Part shown: piece by piece, positions 37,746 through 47,879 of the stretch | How positions within the stretch are numbered: position 1 is the stretch's first letter | Layout of the letters: each line of letters starts with the position of its first letter | Position numbers and translations under genes: made by a program | Notes under the pieces: generated by a model | What the model was told of the DNA's origin: nothing | Seen by the model: the letters and a program-made list of their open reading frames with translations, nothing else | The model's database searches: none | Assembly: GCA_016936015.1 (NCBI GenBank) | Contig: JAFGPV010000091.1 | Span: 56,687 to 120,686, forward strand | Reading direction: 5' to 3' | From: Pirellulales bacterium | Lineage (GTDB): Bacteria > Planctomycetota > Planctomycetia > Pirellulales > Thermoguttaceae | Length of the DNA stretch: 64,000 nt

Positions 37746-39802
37746 ACGCCGCCCCTGGATCGAATCCGAGTGAGCCTTCCGCCGCCGAAGTCGGCGCCGC
37801 CTCGCCGGCCCCTTCCTCCCGTTCGGAACTCACCGCCGAGGAAGCGGCGCCGACCTACCCGGCAAGGAAAAGTCTGGGAAGTTTTTTTCTCCGCCATCAA
37901 ACTCTGGGCATGGCCTTTGGGCATGCCCTGATCTTCGGGGGAATTTATTTTCTGGCGTTCGGGATCCGCACCGACTTCAGTTTTTCCGAAGATCAATGGG
38001 TGCTTTTTTGGACCACGGTCCCCTGGGTGCTGGCCATTAAATTGGTCGTCTTTTACTATTTCGGAAACTTTCATTGGTGGCATTACATCACTTTTGCCGA
38101 CCTGATCGCCCTGATTCGCACCACGTTTCTGGCGTTTGCGGCGATCGCATTCGTGGACTATTTCAACTATCCCAATCATATTCTTCCCCGCCTGGTCCCG
38201 ATTTATGACGCGATCTTCACCCTCGTGATCTTGGGAGGGATCCGCGCGAGCGGGCGGTTTATGCAGGAAGGCTTTTCGAACTTGTTCCGGACCCAAAAAT
38301 GCCGCAAGGCGTTGCTGGTCGGCGCGGATCATTCCAGCGCCATCCTTGCCCACCAGATCCAATCCCACACGAATTTAGACTATCGCATCTGCGGCCTGAT
38401 CGACGCCGAGGGGACCAAAACGGGGATGCGCTTCGGCCAACTGACGGTGTTGGGGGGGGCCGACGAACTGTGTGCGATTGCCGCCGAGAACGAAGTGACC
38501 GAGATTCTTGTAATTTCCGGCGTGCTTTCCGGCCCTCGGATGCGGCAACTGATGGACGACTGCAAGCAGTCCGAGCTGACGTTGAAAATCATCCCTCCCG
38601 TCGAAGACCTGTTCGACGGCGATCATTACATCCCGATGCGGGACATCGAAATCAACGACCTGCTACGCCGCGATCCGGTCCGGCTCGACTCCGAAGCGAT
38701 CGGCAAATTGCTGCAAGACCGGGTGGTAATGGTGACGGGGGCCGGGGGGAGCATCGGTTCCGAAATCTGCCGCCAGGTCATTAAATTCAATCCCCGGTTC
38801 CTGGTCCTCGTGGGCCGGGGTGAAAATCGTATCTTCCGCATCGAAAATGAATTGAAGGCGCTGGGCGCCTGGTCCGCCCTGGGCGCCTGCATCGCCGACG
38901 TGAACAATCCCGAGCGGATGCGGCAGATCTTCGAACAGTACCGGCCGGAAGTGGTCTTCCATGCCGCCGCGCATAAACACGTCCCCCTGATGGAGGCAAA
39001 CATCGGGGAGGCGCTCCGCAACAATGTGATGGGCACCAAGACCGTCGCCGACCTGTCCGAAGAATTCGGCGTTTTAAGTTTCGTCCTCATTTCCACCGAC
39101 AAGGCCGTGCGCCCCACCAGCGTGATGGGCGTTTCCAAGCATCTGGCCGAGCGTTACGTCCACGCGCTGTCGCAGGAGTCCGCCACGCATTTTATCGCGG
39201 TGCGCTTCGGGAACGTCCTGGGTTCCGACGGCAGCGTGGTGCCGCTTTTTCAAGACCAGATCCGCCGGGGTGGCCCCATCACCGTGACCGATCCCCGCAT
39301 GACCCGGTTTTTCATGACGATTCCCGAGGCCTCGCAACTGGTCCTCCAGGCGGCGGCGATGGGCTCCGGGGGCGAAATCTTCGTTCTGGAGATGGGCGAA
39401 CCCGTGCGGATCGTCGATTTGGCGCAAGACCTGATCCGGCTTTCCGGCCTGCCGGAAAACGCCATCGAAATCACCTTCACCGGAATCCGTCCCGGCGAAA
39501 AGCTGTTTGAAGAACTCTACTTCGAAGATGAAGAAACCTTGCCCACCGGCCACCCGAAACTCCGCGCCGCGTATCATCGGCTTTACACCCTGGCGGAAGT
39601 GCGGCAAAGCCTCAAGGCTTTAGAGGACGTTTGGAATCAACCGCCGGCGGTCATCCGTCGAAAACTCCAGGAATTGGTGCCGGACTATCATCCTTCGGCG
39701 GACCGGGATTCCTTCCCGGCGACAAGCGATCCAAGGCCCCCCGCAACTTCTCCGACTCCGACCCCAAAAATACCCATCGGAAAAGAGGGGGTTCCCCCAT
39801 GA
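37742..39802 (+). CDS. Membrane-anchored nucleotide-sugar 4,6-dehydratase (CapD/WbpM/FlaA1 family)
   Basis: 686 residues from the ATG at 37742. After a short polar leader come four membrane helices (about 50-180), a CoA-binding-like domain and an extended SDR domain. The nucleotide-binding motif is VTGAGGSIGSEICRQ. The active-site region has LISTDKAVRPTSVMGVSK, where the TDK and the M-x-x-x-K replace the usual Y-x-x-x-K, as in WbpM. Such enzymes make UDP-4-keto-6-deoxy-GlcNAc or its epimer for O-antigen or capsule. The last 60 residues are Pro/Thr-rich and probably disordered. The start overlaps epsI. Confidence 0.93.
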   Translation: MNAAPGSNPSEPSAAEVGAASPAPSSRSELTAEEAAPTYPARKSLGSFFLRHQTLGMAFGHALIFGGIYFLAFGIRTDFSFSEDQWVLFWTTVPWVLAIKLVVFYYFGNFHWWHYITFADLIALIRTTFLAFAAIAFVDYFNYPNHILPRLVPIYDAIFTLVILGGIRASGRFMQEGFSNLFRTQKCRKALLVGADHSSAILAHQIQSHTNLDYRICGLIDAEGTKTGMRFGQLTVLGGADELCAIAAENEVTEILVISGVLSGPRMRQLMDDCKQSELTLKIIPPVEDLFDGDHYIPMRDIEINDLLRRDPVRLDSEAIGKLLQDRVVMVTGAGGSIGSEICRQVIKFNPRFLVLVGRGENRIFRIENELKALGAWSALGACIADVNNPERMRQIFEQYRPEVVFHAAAHKHVPLMEANIGEALRNNVMGTKTVADLSEEFGVLSFVLISTDKAVRPTSVMGVSKHLAERYVHALSQESATHFIAVRFGNVLGSDGSVVPLFQDQIRRGGPITVTDPRMTRFFMTIPEASQLVLQAAAMGSGGEIFVLEMGEPVRIVDLAQDLIRLSGLPENAIEITFTGIRPGEKLFEELYFEDEETLPTGHPKLRAAYHRLYTLAEVRQSLKALEDVWNQPPAVIRRKLQELVPDYHPSADRDSFPATSDPRPPATSPTPTPKIPIGKEGVPP

Positions 39803-40108
39803 ACAGCACCCAAAGACTGGCCTCGGGAAATGGGCCGTAAAAACTTTACCGCCTGCCAGTCCTCCGATTATGTTTCCCAAAGTGGCTGCCCTACCCTACC
39901 GGCCACTGTGAATTACCTACAGCAAAATCAGGTTATTGAAAGAAGGGGGTCATCCACCCAGGAGAACGGAGTCTGCGCCGACCAACCCCCTCTTGTTTGG
40001 GGTGCGGAAGATCGAGGTCGTATGTTGAGGATCACGATTTGACTCCCGGCCTCGAACCTTGTAATTCCTCTGCTGCAACTCTAATTTTTCATTCGGGAGG
40101 TTTCTCGC
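39803..40108. other. Gap before the WbpB-WbpD fusion gene
   Basis: No supported gene. AAGGGGG near 39943 and CCCCCTCTT near 39986 could form a weak stem. GGGAGG at 40095-40100 is the ribosome-binding site of the next gene. Confidence 0.45.
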
Positions 40109-41686
40109 ATGAGCATTGAGATCGCCGTCATAGGGTATGGTTATTGGGGAAAGAATCTGGTTCGGGTCTTTTCCGAACTGGGAGCGTTGCGGTGGGTATG
40201 CGACACCGATGCCTCGCGGCGCCAACTCCTCCCCACCGAGGGTGCCGGCCCTGAATTTACGGAAAACTACGAGGACCTCTTGGGGAATCCGGCAGTCCGG
40301 GCCGTGGCGGTCGCTACGCCGGCGGCAACTCACTACGCCGTCGTGAAAAAATGCTTGGAGGCCGGGAAAGACGTCTTTGTGGAAAAACCCCTGGCCCTGA
40401 ACACCGCGGAGGGCCAGGAACTGGTCGATTTGGCCGAACGCCGATCCCGAATCCTGATGGTCGGGCATATTCTGCTCTATCATCCGGCCGTCAATAAACT
40501 TCGCAGCCTGATCCAGGAAGGGGTTCTGGGACGGATCCTCTATTGCTATTCCAACCGCTTGAACATCGGGCTGATCCGGACCGAGGAAAACATTCTTTGG
40601 AGTTTTGCGCCGCACGACATTTCCGTGATGCTGCACTTGCTGGGCGAAGAGCCGATCGCCGCCGAGGCCGACGGCCAGAGTTATCTGACTCCCGGCGTCG
40701 TGGACGTCACGCTCAGCCGCTTGAAGTTCAAGAGCGGCGTGACGGGACACGTGTTTGTCAGTTGGCTGCACCCCTCCAAGGAGCAAAAATTCGTGGTCGT
40801 CGGTACGGAAAAGATGGCGGTCTTCGACGACCAGGCGGAAAAGAAGCTCCTCTTGTATTCCCATCGCGTGGATTGGCAAAAACGCATTCCCAAGGCCGTC
40901 AAGGCCGAGGCGACCGCCGTCGAGTTGGAAAAGGCCGAGCCCCTCAAACAGGAATGCCGGCACTTCCTGGAGTGCGTGGAAAGCCGTTCTACGCCGCGTT
41001 CCGACGGTCGGGAGGGACTCCGCGTCCTGAAAGTGCTGGATTCCTGCCAGCGCTCGATGGAACGGGCCAAGATCGAGCACGCGGACCTCACCGCCGCCGC
41101 TGCGGCGGCCCAGGTCTCCTATTTTGCCCATCCCAGCGCCTTTGTCGACCAGCCGTGCACCATCGGGCCTGGCACGAAGATCTGGCACTTCTCCCATATT
41201 ATGAAAGGCGCCCGGATTGGAGAACGGACTTCGATCGGCCAAAATGTAGTCGTTGCCTCCACGGCCGTTATCGGCAACGGCGTTAAGATTCAGAACAACG
41301 TCTCCTTGTACGACGGCGTGGTGTTGGAGGACGGCGTCTTCTGCGGACCGTCGATGGTCTTCACGAACGTCATCAATCCCCGCAGCGAGATCGTCCGGAA
41401 AGACGAGTACAAGCCCACGCTGGTCAAACAGGGAGCGACGCTGGGGGCAAACTGCACCGTAGTCTGCGGGCACACCGTCGGCCGTTATGCGTTTGTGGCC
41501 GCCGGCGCCGTGGTAACCCGGGACGTGCCCGACTTTGCGCTGATGGCGGGCGTCCCCGCCCGCCAGATCGGCTGGATCTGCCGCTGTGCCGCGGAGCGGC
41601 TGAATTTCGACACGTCCGGCGCCGCCCGATGCTCGGTTTGCGGGCAGGTTTATCAGCTTACCGACAATCACGTTAAATTTGCTTGA
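40109..41686 (+). CDS. Fused Gfo/Idh/MocA oxidoreductase and hexapeptide acetyltransferase (WbpB-WbpD-like)
   Basis: 525 residues. The N-terminal half (1-325) is an NAD-dependent oxidoreductase: [10 protein letters not shown] nucleotide-binding loop, then the family EKPLALN motif. The C-terminal half (about 340-525) is a left-handed beta-helix acyltransferase with [13 protein letters not shown] and [15 protein letters not shown], ending in a Cys-rich tail ([16 protein letters not shown]) that may bind zinc. In Pseudomonas, WbpB oxidises UDP-GlcNAcA at C3 and WbpD acetylates the 3-amino group. Here both are one polypeptide, followed by the WbpE-like aminotransferase that acts between them. WbpA (UDP-GlcNAc 6-dehydrogenase) is not in the window. 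Confidence 0.9.
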   Translation: MSIEIAVIGYGYWGKNLVRVFSELGALRWVCDTDASRRQLLPTEGAGPEFTENYEDLLGNPAVRAVAVATPAATHYAVVKKCLEAGKDVFVEKPLALNTAEGQELVDLAERRSRILMVGHILLYHPAVNKLRSLIQEGVLGRILYCYSNRLNIGLIRTEENILWSFAPHDISVMLHLLGEEPIAAEADGQSYLTPGVVDVTLSRLKFKSGVTGHVFVSWLHPSKEQKFVVVGTEKMAVFDDQAEKKLLLYSHRVDWQKRIPKAVKAEATAVELEKAEPLKQECRHFLECVESRSTPRSDGREGLRVLKVLDSCQRSMERAKIEHADLTAAAAAAQVSYFAHPSAFVDQPCTIGPGTKIWHFSHIMKGARIGERTSIGQNVVVASTAVIGNGVKIQNNVSLYDGVVLEDGVFCGPSMVFTNVINPRSEIVRKDEYKPTLVKQGATLGANCTVVCGHTVGRYAFVAAGAVVTRDVPDFALMAGVPARQIGWICRCAAERLNFDTSGAARCSVCGQVYQLTDNHVKFA

Positions 41687-41700
41687 TCGAGGAATAACCG

Positions 41701-41755
41701 GGAGGACAGGCATTCCTGCCTGTCTTACCAGGCCAGACAAGAATGTCCGGCCTCC
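41701..41755. repeat. Nested palindrome (GGAGG...CCTCC)
   Basis: Outer GGAGG/CCTCC with inner hairpins GACAGGCATTCCTGCCTGTC and GCCAGACAAGAATGTCCGGC. It is of the same general type as the other dispersed palindromes and separates the fusion gene from the aminotransferase gene. Confidence 0.8.
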
Positions 41756-41798
41756 TAATGCTAGAGATTTTTCACAACAATTATAAATGGAGACGAAG

Positions 41799-42938
41799 AT
41801 GGACGAAAAAATCACGGTCCCCCTTTTAGATCTCAAGGCCCAATACGCAACCATCAAGACGGAAATCCTGGACGCCGTGCACACGGTGTTCGAGAACCAG
41901 AGTTTCATCCTCGGCAAGACGGTGGCCGACTGCGAGGCGCTGCTGGCCCCGTATTGCGGCTGCCAATACGCCGTGGGCGTCACCTCAGGCTCCGACGCCC
42001 TGTTGATCGCCCTGATGGCCGAGAAGATCGGGCCGGGCGACGAGGTGATCACCACGCCCTACACGTTTTTTGCCACGGCCGGGAGCATCGCGCGGACGGG
42101 GGCCAAGCCCGTCTTCGTCGATATCTGCCCGAAGACCTATAATCTCGATCCGAAGCTGATCGATCGCGCGATCACGAAAAACACCAAGGCCATCTTGCCC
42201 GTGCACCTCTACGGCCAATGCGCCGAGATGAATCCGATCCTCGAAATCGCCAAGGCCAAAAACCTGTCGATCATCGAGGATGCCGCGCAAGCGATCGGAT
42301 CGGAGTACCAGGGGAAGCGGGCCGGCTCGATGGGCCGCTACGGCTGCTTCAGTTTCTTCCCCTCGAAGAACCTGGGAGCGGCGGGCGACGGGGGCCTGGT
42401 CACCGTCCAGGACGCCGAGCTGGCCGACCGGCTCAAGGTGCTGCGGGCCCACGGTTCCAAGCCGAAATACTATCATTCGCTGATCGGCGGCAACTTCCGG
42501 CTCGACGCCCTGCAAGCGGCGGTGGTCTCCGTCAAGTTCCGGCACCTCGATCAGTGGTCGGCCGGCAGGCAGGCCAACGCCGCCCGCTATCGTCGGTTGT
42601 TCGAGCAGGCCGGCCTCGTGCAAAATGGGACGGTCACGCTGCCCGAAGAAGTCCCCGGCGGTCGCCACATCTACAACCAGTTCGTCATCCGGGGGCCCCG
42701 GCGCGACGCCTTGCAGAAACATCTTAAAGAGAATAACATCGGAACGGAGGTCTATTATCCGGTGCCGCTGCACCTGCAAAAGTGTTTCGCCTACCTGGGG
42801 CATCGCGAAGGCGATTTCCCCGAAAGCGAGAAGGCGGCCCAAGAGACCCTGGCTTTGCCCATCTACCCTGAACTCAACGACCGGCAGGCCGAATACGTCG
42901 TAGACTCCATCCGGCGGTTCATCGATTCCACAAAATAG
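41799..42938 (+). CDS. DegT/DnrJ/EryC1 sugar aminotransferase (WbpE-like)
   Basis: 379 residues from the ATG at 41799, chosen because GGAGA at 41789-41793 is ideally spaced; the ATG at 41787 would add four residues. The PLP-binding Lys lies in FFPSKNLGAAGDGG, and the Asp-x-Ala-Gln of IIEDAAQAIGS is present. The family transfers an amino group from glutamate to a keto-sugar nucleotide. The opening VPLLDLKAQYATI matches the WbpE/Per-type clade. Adjacent to the WbpB-WbpD fusion, it most likely forms UDP-2-acetamido-3-amino-2,3-dideoxyglucuronate. Confidence 0.92.
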   Translation: MDEKITVPLLDLKAQYATIKTEILDAVHTVFENQSFILGKTVADCEALLAPYCGCQYAVGVTSGSDALLIALMAEKIGPGDEVITTPYTFFATAGSIARTGAKPVFVDICPKTYNLDPKLIDRAITKNTKAILPVHLYGQCAEMNPILEIAKAKNLSIIEDAAQAIGSEYQGKRAGSMGRYGCFSFFPSKNLGAAGDGGLVTVQDAELADRLKVLRAHGSKPKYYHSLIGGNFRLDALQAAVVSVKFRHLDQWSAGRQANAARYRRLFEQAGLVQNGTVTLPEEVPGGRHIYNQFVIRGPRRDALQKHLKENNIGTEVYYPVPLHLQKCFAYLGHREGDFPESEKAAQETLALPIYPELNDRQAEYVVDSIRRFIDSTK

Positions 42939-42953
42939 GAAAAGGGCTGTCCT

Positions 42954-44030
42954 TTGGACCATTCCCTTACCAATCATCCGATTCTGGTCACCGGCGGCGC
43001 GGGATTTATCGGCTGCAATTTCATCCGTTGCCTCTTCGCGCACTGTCCGGCGGTTTCCGTGATCAACCTGGACGCCTTGACCTATGCCGGATCCCTGAAC
43101 AACGTCAAAGACCTGGAACTTCAAGACCGTTACCGCTTCCTCCACGGAGACATCGGCGACGCGGCCCTGGTGAAGCAGACGCTCGCCGAACACGACGTCC
43201 GCACCATTGTGAACTTTGCGGCGGAAAGCCACGTCGATCGTTCCATCACCGGCCCTGCCGCTTTTATCCAGACCAATATCATCGGGACGTTCACTTTGCT
43301 GGACGCCGCTCGCCAGGCATGGGCCGGCAAGGAAGATTCCTGCCGGTTCCTCCACGTCTCCACCGACGAGGTGTACGGAACCCTGGGGCCGGAGGATCCC
43401 GCCTTCGCGGAAACGACGCCTTATGCCCCCAATTCCCCCTACGCCGCGTCGAAAGCCGCTTCCGATCATCTGGTCCGGGCCTACCATCACACCTACGGCC
43501 TGCCGACCTTAACCACGAACTGCTCGAACAACTACGGCCCTTACCAGTATCCCGAGAAGTTGATCCCCTTGATGATCCTCAATGCGCTGACGGGCAAACC
43601 GCTGCCGGTTTACGGCGACGGCCTGCAGGTCCGCGACTGGTTGTACGTGGAGGATCATTGCGCGGCGATCGAAGCGGTGCTGACCCGGGGGCGCCCCGGG
43701 GAGACCTACAACGTCGGCGGCCGGACCGAGAAGAAGAACATCGAGATCGTCCATTTGATCTGCGAAGAGCTTGACCGCCTTCATCCGAAATCCGGCGGCG
43801 GCAGCTACCGGGAACAAATCACCTTCGTCAAGGACCGTCCCGGCCACGACCGCCGTTACGCCATCAACGCCGATAAAATCCAGGCCGAACTCTCCTGGAC
43901 GCCTCGGGAGTCGTTCGAGACGGGCATCCGCAAGACCATCCGCTGGTTCCTCGACCATCAGGATTGGGTTAACAGCCTGATGAGCGAGAAATACGCGGAA
44001 TGGATCACCTTGAATTATGCGCAGCGCTAA
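42954..44030 (+). CDS. rfbB: dTDP-glucose 4,6-dehydratase
   Basis: 358 residues from a TTG at 42954; no ATG is available in frame near the start, and an AGGAAAAGGG stretch stands before it. The extended-SDR fold is clear: VTGGAGFIGCNF, then STDEVYG, the catalytic YAASKAA and a CSNNYGPYQYPEK block. It converts dTDP-glucose to dTDP-4-keto-6-deoxyglucose. rfbA follows 12 bases downstream. No rfbC or rfbD is in the window, so the product is probably diverted to an amino- or other deoxysugar instead of rhamnose, or those genes are elsewhere. Confidence 0.96.
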   Translation: MDHSLTNHPILVTGGAGFIGCNFIRCLFAHCPAVSVINLDALTYAGSLNNVKDLELQDRYRFLHGDIGDAALVKQTLAEHDVRTIVNFAAESHVDRSITGPAAFIQTNIIGTFTLLDAARQAWAGKEDSCRFLHVSTDEVYGTLGPEDPAFAETTPYAPNSPYAASKAASDHLVRAYHHTYGLPTLTTNCSNNYGPYQYPEKLIPLMILNALTGKPLPVYGDGLQVRDWLYVEDHCAAIEAVLTRGRPGETYNVGGRTEKKNIEIVHLICEELDRLHPKSGGGSYREQITFVKDRPGHDRRYAINADKIQAELSWTPRESFETGIRKTIRWFLDHQDWVNSLMSEKYAEWITLNYAQR

Positions 44031-44042
44031 AAGGAATAACCG

Positions 44043-44975
44043 ATGAAAGGGATCATTCTTGCCGGCGGCAGCGGGACGCGCCTGCACCCCATGACCCAAG
44101 TCATCAGCAAGCAGTTGCTGCCGGTGTACGACAAACCGATGGTTTACTACCCGCTGACCACGCTGATGCTGGCGGGGATCCGCGAGATCCTGCTGATCTC
44201 GACGCCCACCGACTTGCCGCTGTTCCAACGGCTGCTGGGCGACGGGAGCCAGTGGGGACTCCGGTTGTCCTATGCCGAGCAACCGCGACCGGAAGGATTG
44301 GCGCAGGCGTTCCTGATCGGCAGGGAGTTCCTCGCCGCCAGTCCGGCCTGCTTGATCCTCGGCGATAATATTTTTTACGGCATGGGACTTTCGCAAACGC
44401 TGCAACGAGCGGCCTCGCGAACCGAAGGCGCCACGGTCTTCGCCTATTACGTCCACGACCCGCGGCAATACGGCGTGGTCGAGTTCAACGAAGACGGAAA
44501 GGCCCTCTCGATCGAGGAAAAGCCGGCCAAACCCAAGTCGAATTACGCCGTGGTCGGCATCTATTTCTACGACGCCCAGATCACGGAGATCGCCTCGCGG
44601 ATCAAGCCCTCCGCCCGCGGCGAACTGGAAATCACCGACGTCAATAAAGCCTACTTGCAACAAGGCGCCCTGTGCGTGGAAAAACTTGGCCGGGGCACCG
44701 CCTGGCTCGACACCGGCACGCCCGAGACGATGCTCCAGGCCGCCAGCTTCGTCCAAACCCTCGAATCCCGCCAGGGCCTGAAAATCGCCTGCCCCGAGGA
44801 AATCGCCTTGCACATGGGACTGATCGACAAGGACAGTCTTCAGGCGCGATTCGCCGGTGTCAAATCGGCATATGGGCGCTATGTCCACGATCTGCTCTCC
44901 GAAAGCCAAGAACACTCAATGAACGTTTCTCACACGAACTCTCCGACGAGCAAGAAGAAGGGATTGGCTGATTGA
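44043..44975 (+). CDS. rfbA: Glucose-1-phosphate thymidylyltransferase
   Basis: 310 residues. The nucleotidyltransferase signature [13 protein letters not shown] and the substrate segments [25 protein letters not shown] and [15 protein letters not shown] are all present. AAGGA lies just upstream. It forms dTDP-glucose, the substrate of the preceding rfbB. The last 20 or so residues are polar and slightly longer than in E. coli RmlA. Confidence 0.96.
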   Translation: MKGIILAGGSGTRLHPMTQVISKQLLPVYDKPMVYYPLTTLMLAGIREILLISTPTDLPLFQRLLGDGSQWGLRLSYAEQPRPEGLAQAFLIGREFLAASPACLILGDNIFYGMGLSQTLQRAASRTEGATVFAYYVHDPRQYGVVEFNEDGKALSIEEKPAKPKSNYAVVGIYFYDAQITEIASRIKPSARGELEITDVNKAYLQQGALCVEKLGRGTAWLDTGTPETMLQAASFVQTLESRQGLKIACPEEIALHMGLIDKDSLQARFAGVKSAYGRYVHDLLSESQEHSMNVSHTNSPTSKKKGLAD

Positions 44976-45034
44976 TCGAGCGTTTTTTCGAGGTTATATG
45001 ATTTAAGATCCATCGAAAACGGATCTTGCAGGTT

Positions 45035-46339
45035 ATGCATCAGTTTGTATCACGCCTTGCACGCAGCCATTTTTTACGCAATATCCTCGTTTTGATGACG
45101 GGAAGCATTACGGCGCAGTTGATCAACGTGGCGTTTGTCCCGGTGCTATCACGGTTATACGATCCCGGTACTTACGGGGTGTTCAGCATTTACATTTCCA
45201 TCATTGGCATCGTCTCGTGCATTGCGTCGCTTCGTTACGAGATGGCCATGATGCTTCCCAAGGAGGAATCCGACGCCGCAGGTCTTTTCTGGTTATGCGG
45301 AATGATCATCTTCGGATTCGCCATCGTCGTGTGCATAGGATGTCTGGTATTCGGCGGGTTCCTAGGAACTTTACTCAAGACTCCCGAGCTGATCCCCTGG
45401 TTGTGGTTGGTGCCGCTCTCAGTTTTTCTTTCGGGAGTCTGGCAGTTGTTTATATTTTGGTCGGCCCGCCGCAAGCAATTCCACCGCACGTCGATATCGC
45501 AAGTCGTTCGGGCTACGACCAGTTCGGGTTCCCAGGCCGTCGCTGGTCTGTTCGGCGGACACGTGTCCGGTTTGATCTTCGGGGCGATCCTCGGCGACGT
45601 TTGCGGGACGACAACGTTCGCCAAGCAGGTTGCCAAGAGCGATTGGCCCTTGATCCGCGGTTCGCTCGACCGAATCCGCCTCAAACGTCTAGCTCGGGAA
45701 TACTCCGATTTCCCCATGTACACATCCCCCTCATCACTTTTAAATACCTTTTCCGCTTGCGTGCCTTCGCTCTTGCTGGCACCCTTTTTCGGAAAGGACG
45801 TGGTAGGCTACTATTCACTCGGGTTTCGGATCGTCTGGCTCCCCGCCAGTCTAATCATCAATGCCCTGAAATCTGTGCTGTTTCAGAAGGTCAGCGAGGT
45901 CTACAACCTCGGGGGCGACACCTACGCCCTGTTCAAAAAAGTCACCCTGGGGCTGATCGGCATCGTGATGCTGCCGTCTCTGCTGATTATGATTTTCGCC
46001 CCCATGCTGACGGCGTTTATCCTAGGCGACCGATGGTACACGGCGGGAGAATACGCCCGCTGGCTGGTGCTCTGGCTCTCCGTCATGTTCTGCAATGCTC
46101 CGGCGATGATATTTGGGCAAGTCTACCGACGTCAACGGGCTCTTTTCATCATCGACGTTGCCTTACTGGTCTGTCGTGTGTCATCCATCGTGATTGGAGG
46201 AATGTTTTTAACTGCGATGAAAACAGTTATATTATATAGTATTGTGGGCTTCCTTTTTAACGTCTTTATCATCGTATGGATTTGGAGCTACGTAAGGCAT
46301 AAGTCGAAATTTTCCTCTACGGCGTCCTCCTTCGGATGA
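45035..46339 (+). CDS. Polysaccharide flippase (Wzx/MATE-like, oligosaccharide flippase family)
   Basis: 434 residues from the ATG at 45035; a TTG nine bases earlier is less likely. About twelve membrane helices alternate with short loops. The N-terminus RLARSHFLRNILVLMTGSIT and the following SRLYDPGTYGVFSIY block are typical of this family, which flips undecaprenyl-linked repeat units across the inner membrane. It marks the start of the AT-richer stretch. With the Wzy-like gene at 49299 and the Wzc-like gene at 34704 it argues for a Wzx/Wzy-dependent polymer. Confidence 0.88.
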   Translation: MHQFVSRLARSHFLRNILVLMTGSITAQLINVAFVPVLSRLYDPGTYGVFSIYISIIGIVSCIASLRYEMAMMLPKEESDAAGLFWLCGMIIFGFAIVVCIGCLVFGGFLGTLLKTPELIPWLWLVPLSVFLSGVWQLFIFWSARRKQFHRTSISQVVRATTSSGSQAVAGLFGGHVSGLIFGAILGDVCGTTTFAKQVAKSDWPLIRGSLDRIRLKRLAREYSDFPMYTSPSSLLNTFSACVPSLLLAPFFGKDVVGYYSLGFRIVWLPASLIINALKSVLFQKVSEVYNLGGDTYALFKKVTLGLIGIVMLPSLLIMIFAPMLTAFILGDRWYTAGEYARWLVLWLSVMFCNAPAMIFGQVYRRQRALFIIDVALLVCRVSSIVIGGMFLTAMKTVILYSIVGFLFNVFIIVWIWSYVRHKSKFSSTASSFG

Positions 46340-46352
46340 AAACCAGTTCTCA

Positions 46353-47501
46353 ATGATTGAAGGCATACAGTCCCCATCAAAGATTTCTTGCTGTCAAGAC
46401 ACGATGCAAATCATGTTTACCGGGGATGTTCATCTCGGGCCAGCTTATCATGATCCCCATGTTTTCCACGTGGATATTCAAAACGCCTTTCGTCAGCACC
46501 ACTTTGTTCTACTTAACGTAGAAGGCCCGATCACGTCCAGCCCGCCGCAACTGCCTTCCAGGCTTACGGTTTACAGTGCTCCCGGATCACATGCTGTTTT
46601 CAAATCATTTGGAAATTGTGTTTTCGACCTGGCAAACAACCACATGTTTGATCATGGGGCGGCAGGGGCGCGCGATACCATTAATTTTGCCAGGAATCAC
46701 GGGTGGCCTTGCCTGGGAGCGGGAGAGAACATCGATGAAGCTTCCAGGCCTTGCATTCTTAAACACGATAACATCTCCGTGGGCATTTTGGCTGTTTGTG
46801 ATCATGGGGTCTTTGCCCGAGATTCCTCTCCTGGAATATTCGGTAATGTACCTGAGAGTCGTATTCGAACGAGAATTCTCGAGTTGAAGCAACGCGTCCT
46901 TTGGGTCGTTGTCGTTTATCACGGAGGAGAGGAGTTCACGCACGTTCCTATGCCTTCTCGCCGAAGACTGCTCATGCGCTACCTTGAATATGGCGCTGAC
47001 GTCATTGTTGCTCATCACGCTCATTGTGTACAGCGATTTGAACAATTTGGTGATAAATTAATTTTCTATGGTCTTGGAAATTTTGTCTTTGATTTACCAA
47101 TCCACCAACACATTGAGGGAACCGACGAATCTGTGCTGCTTTCTCTGTCTTTTTCTGATCGCTCGATCTCCTTCAATCCCCTCTTCACCTGGCAAAATCG
47201 AAATTTATGTAAGGTAGTCCCGTCCGATTCCAATCAGCATTTTTCTCCAATCTCCTCAATTTCTTATGCGCGCGAATGGGAAATTGATGCCGGTCGATTG
47301 CTTGCTTTGTTGTGGGATCTTCGTCGAATTGGACTGACTGGTAACGGATTTAAACGAAAGTATTGTTATATTTTAAAGTGCTTGCGTCGTTTTGCTGGAT
47401 TATTGTGGAGACTCAAGGACTGGAATAATCGCCCTATTATTATTTATGGCTTTTTTCATCACCTTAAATCCTTGTTATTCTTTAGATCTCGAAATGTTTA
47501 A
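46353..47501 (+). CDS. CapA-family protein (calcineurin-like metallophosphatase fold)
   Basis: 382 residues; an internal ATG at 46404 is an alternative start and lies closer to the conserved core. Family motifs run in order: FTGDVHLG, NVEGPIT, LANNHMFDHG, VVVYHGGEEF, VAHHAHCVQ and FYGLGNFVFD. CapA/PgsA proteins take part in poly-gamma-glutamate or capsule production, and their exact reaction is unsettled. The C-terminal 90 residues are basic and variable. The gene is clearly AT-richer than those before 45 kb, consistent with horizontal exchange. Confidence 0.85.
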   Translation: MIEGIQSPSKISCCQDTMQIMFTGDVHLGPAYHDPHVFHVDIQNAFRQHHFVLLNVEGPITSSPPQLPSRLTVYSAPGSHAVFKSFGNCVFDLANNHMFDHGAAGARDTINFARNHGWPCLGAGENIDEASRPCILKHDNISVGILAVCDHGVFARDSSPGIFGNVPESRIRTRILELKQRVLWVVVVYHGGEEFTHVPMPSRRRLLMRYLEYGADVIVAHHAHCVQRFEQFGDKLIFYGLGNFVFDLPIHQHIEGTDESVLLSLSFSDRSISFNPLFTWQNRNLCKVVPSDSNQHFSPISSISYAREWEIDAGRLLALLWDLRRIGLTGNGFKRKYCYILKCLRRFAGLLWRLKDWNNRPIIIYGFFHHLKSLLFFRSRNV

Positions 47502-47626
47502 CTATTTGAGAGCGTCCTGAAATTAAATTAATCTAGCGGGATGAATAACGCCGGCGGCGACTCCAGCGAAAAGAGTTCCTGAATAACCATCGCGGAAAAC
47601 GGATGTATTCACGCCGCGATTAAACG

Positions 47627-47812
47627 GTGGAGCCCTTTAACGATTGGTTCATGGGTATGCTCGAGTTTGACCATCGTGTTTTGCATCGAGGGATGGACAA
47701 TAACCGTACACAGATGCTTGCTGCATTCTTCGCGCACCAACTACTTGTTCGTTATAACCACTGTCGTGGCAATAAGAACGGGCAAGTTAAATGGATTGTG
47801 GATTGCCTATGA
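47627..47812 (+). pseudogene. Transposase C-terminal remnant
   Basis: 61 codons from a GTG with the sequence VEPFNDWFMGM, then HRGMDNNRTQMLAAFFAHQL and LLVRYNHCRG-type residues. This resembles the conserved end of DDE-type insertion-sequence transposases, but no catalytic core precedes it: an in-frame stop lies two codons upstream, although related residues (IHAAIKR) appear in another frame. I take it as the scar of a deleted element. The family name is inferred from the ending only. Confidence 0.5.
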
Positions 47813-47879
47813 TTTTCAGGACACCCTTATATGATTAGATATTTTCTCTGATTATTTTCTTTTATTATTGACGAACACA

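Noticed and set aside
39950..42055. 701-codon minus-strand frame opposite the WbpB-WbpD fusion
   Set aside because: Antisense shadow of two clearly recognised genes; spans their intergenic palindrome.
41985..43490. 501-codon minus-strand frame opposite the WbpE-like and rfbB genes
   Set aside because: Antisense to two enzymes with intact catalytic motifs; composition is that of a shadow.
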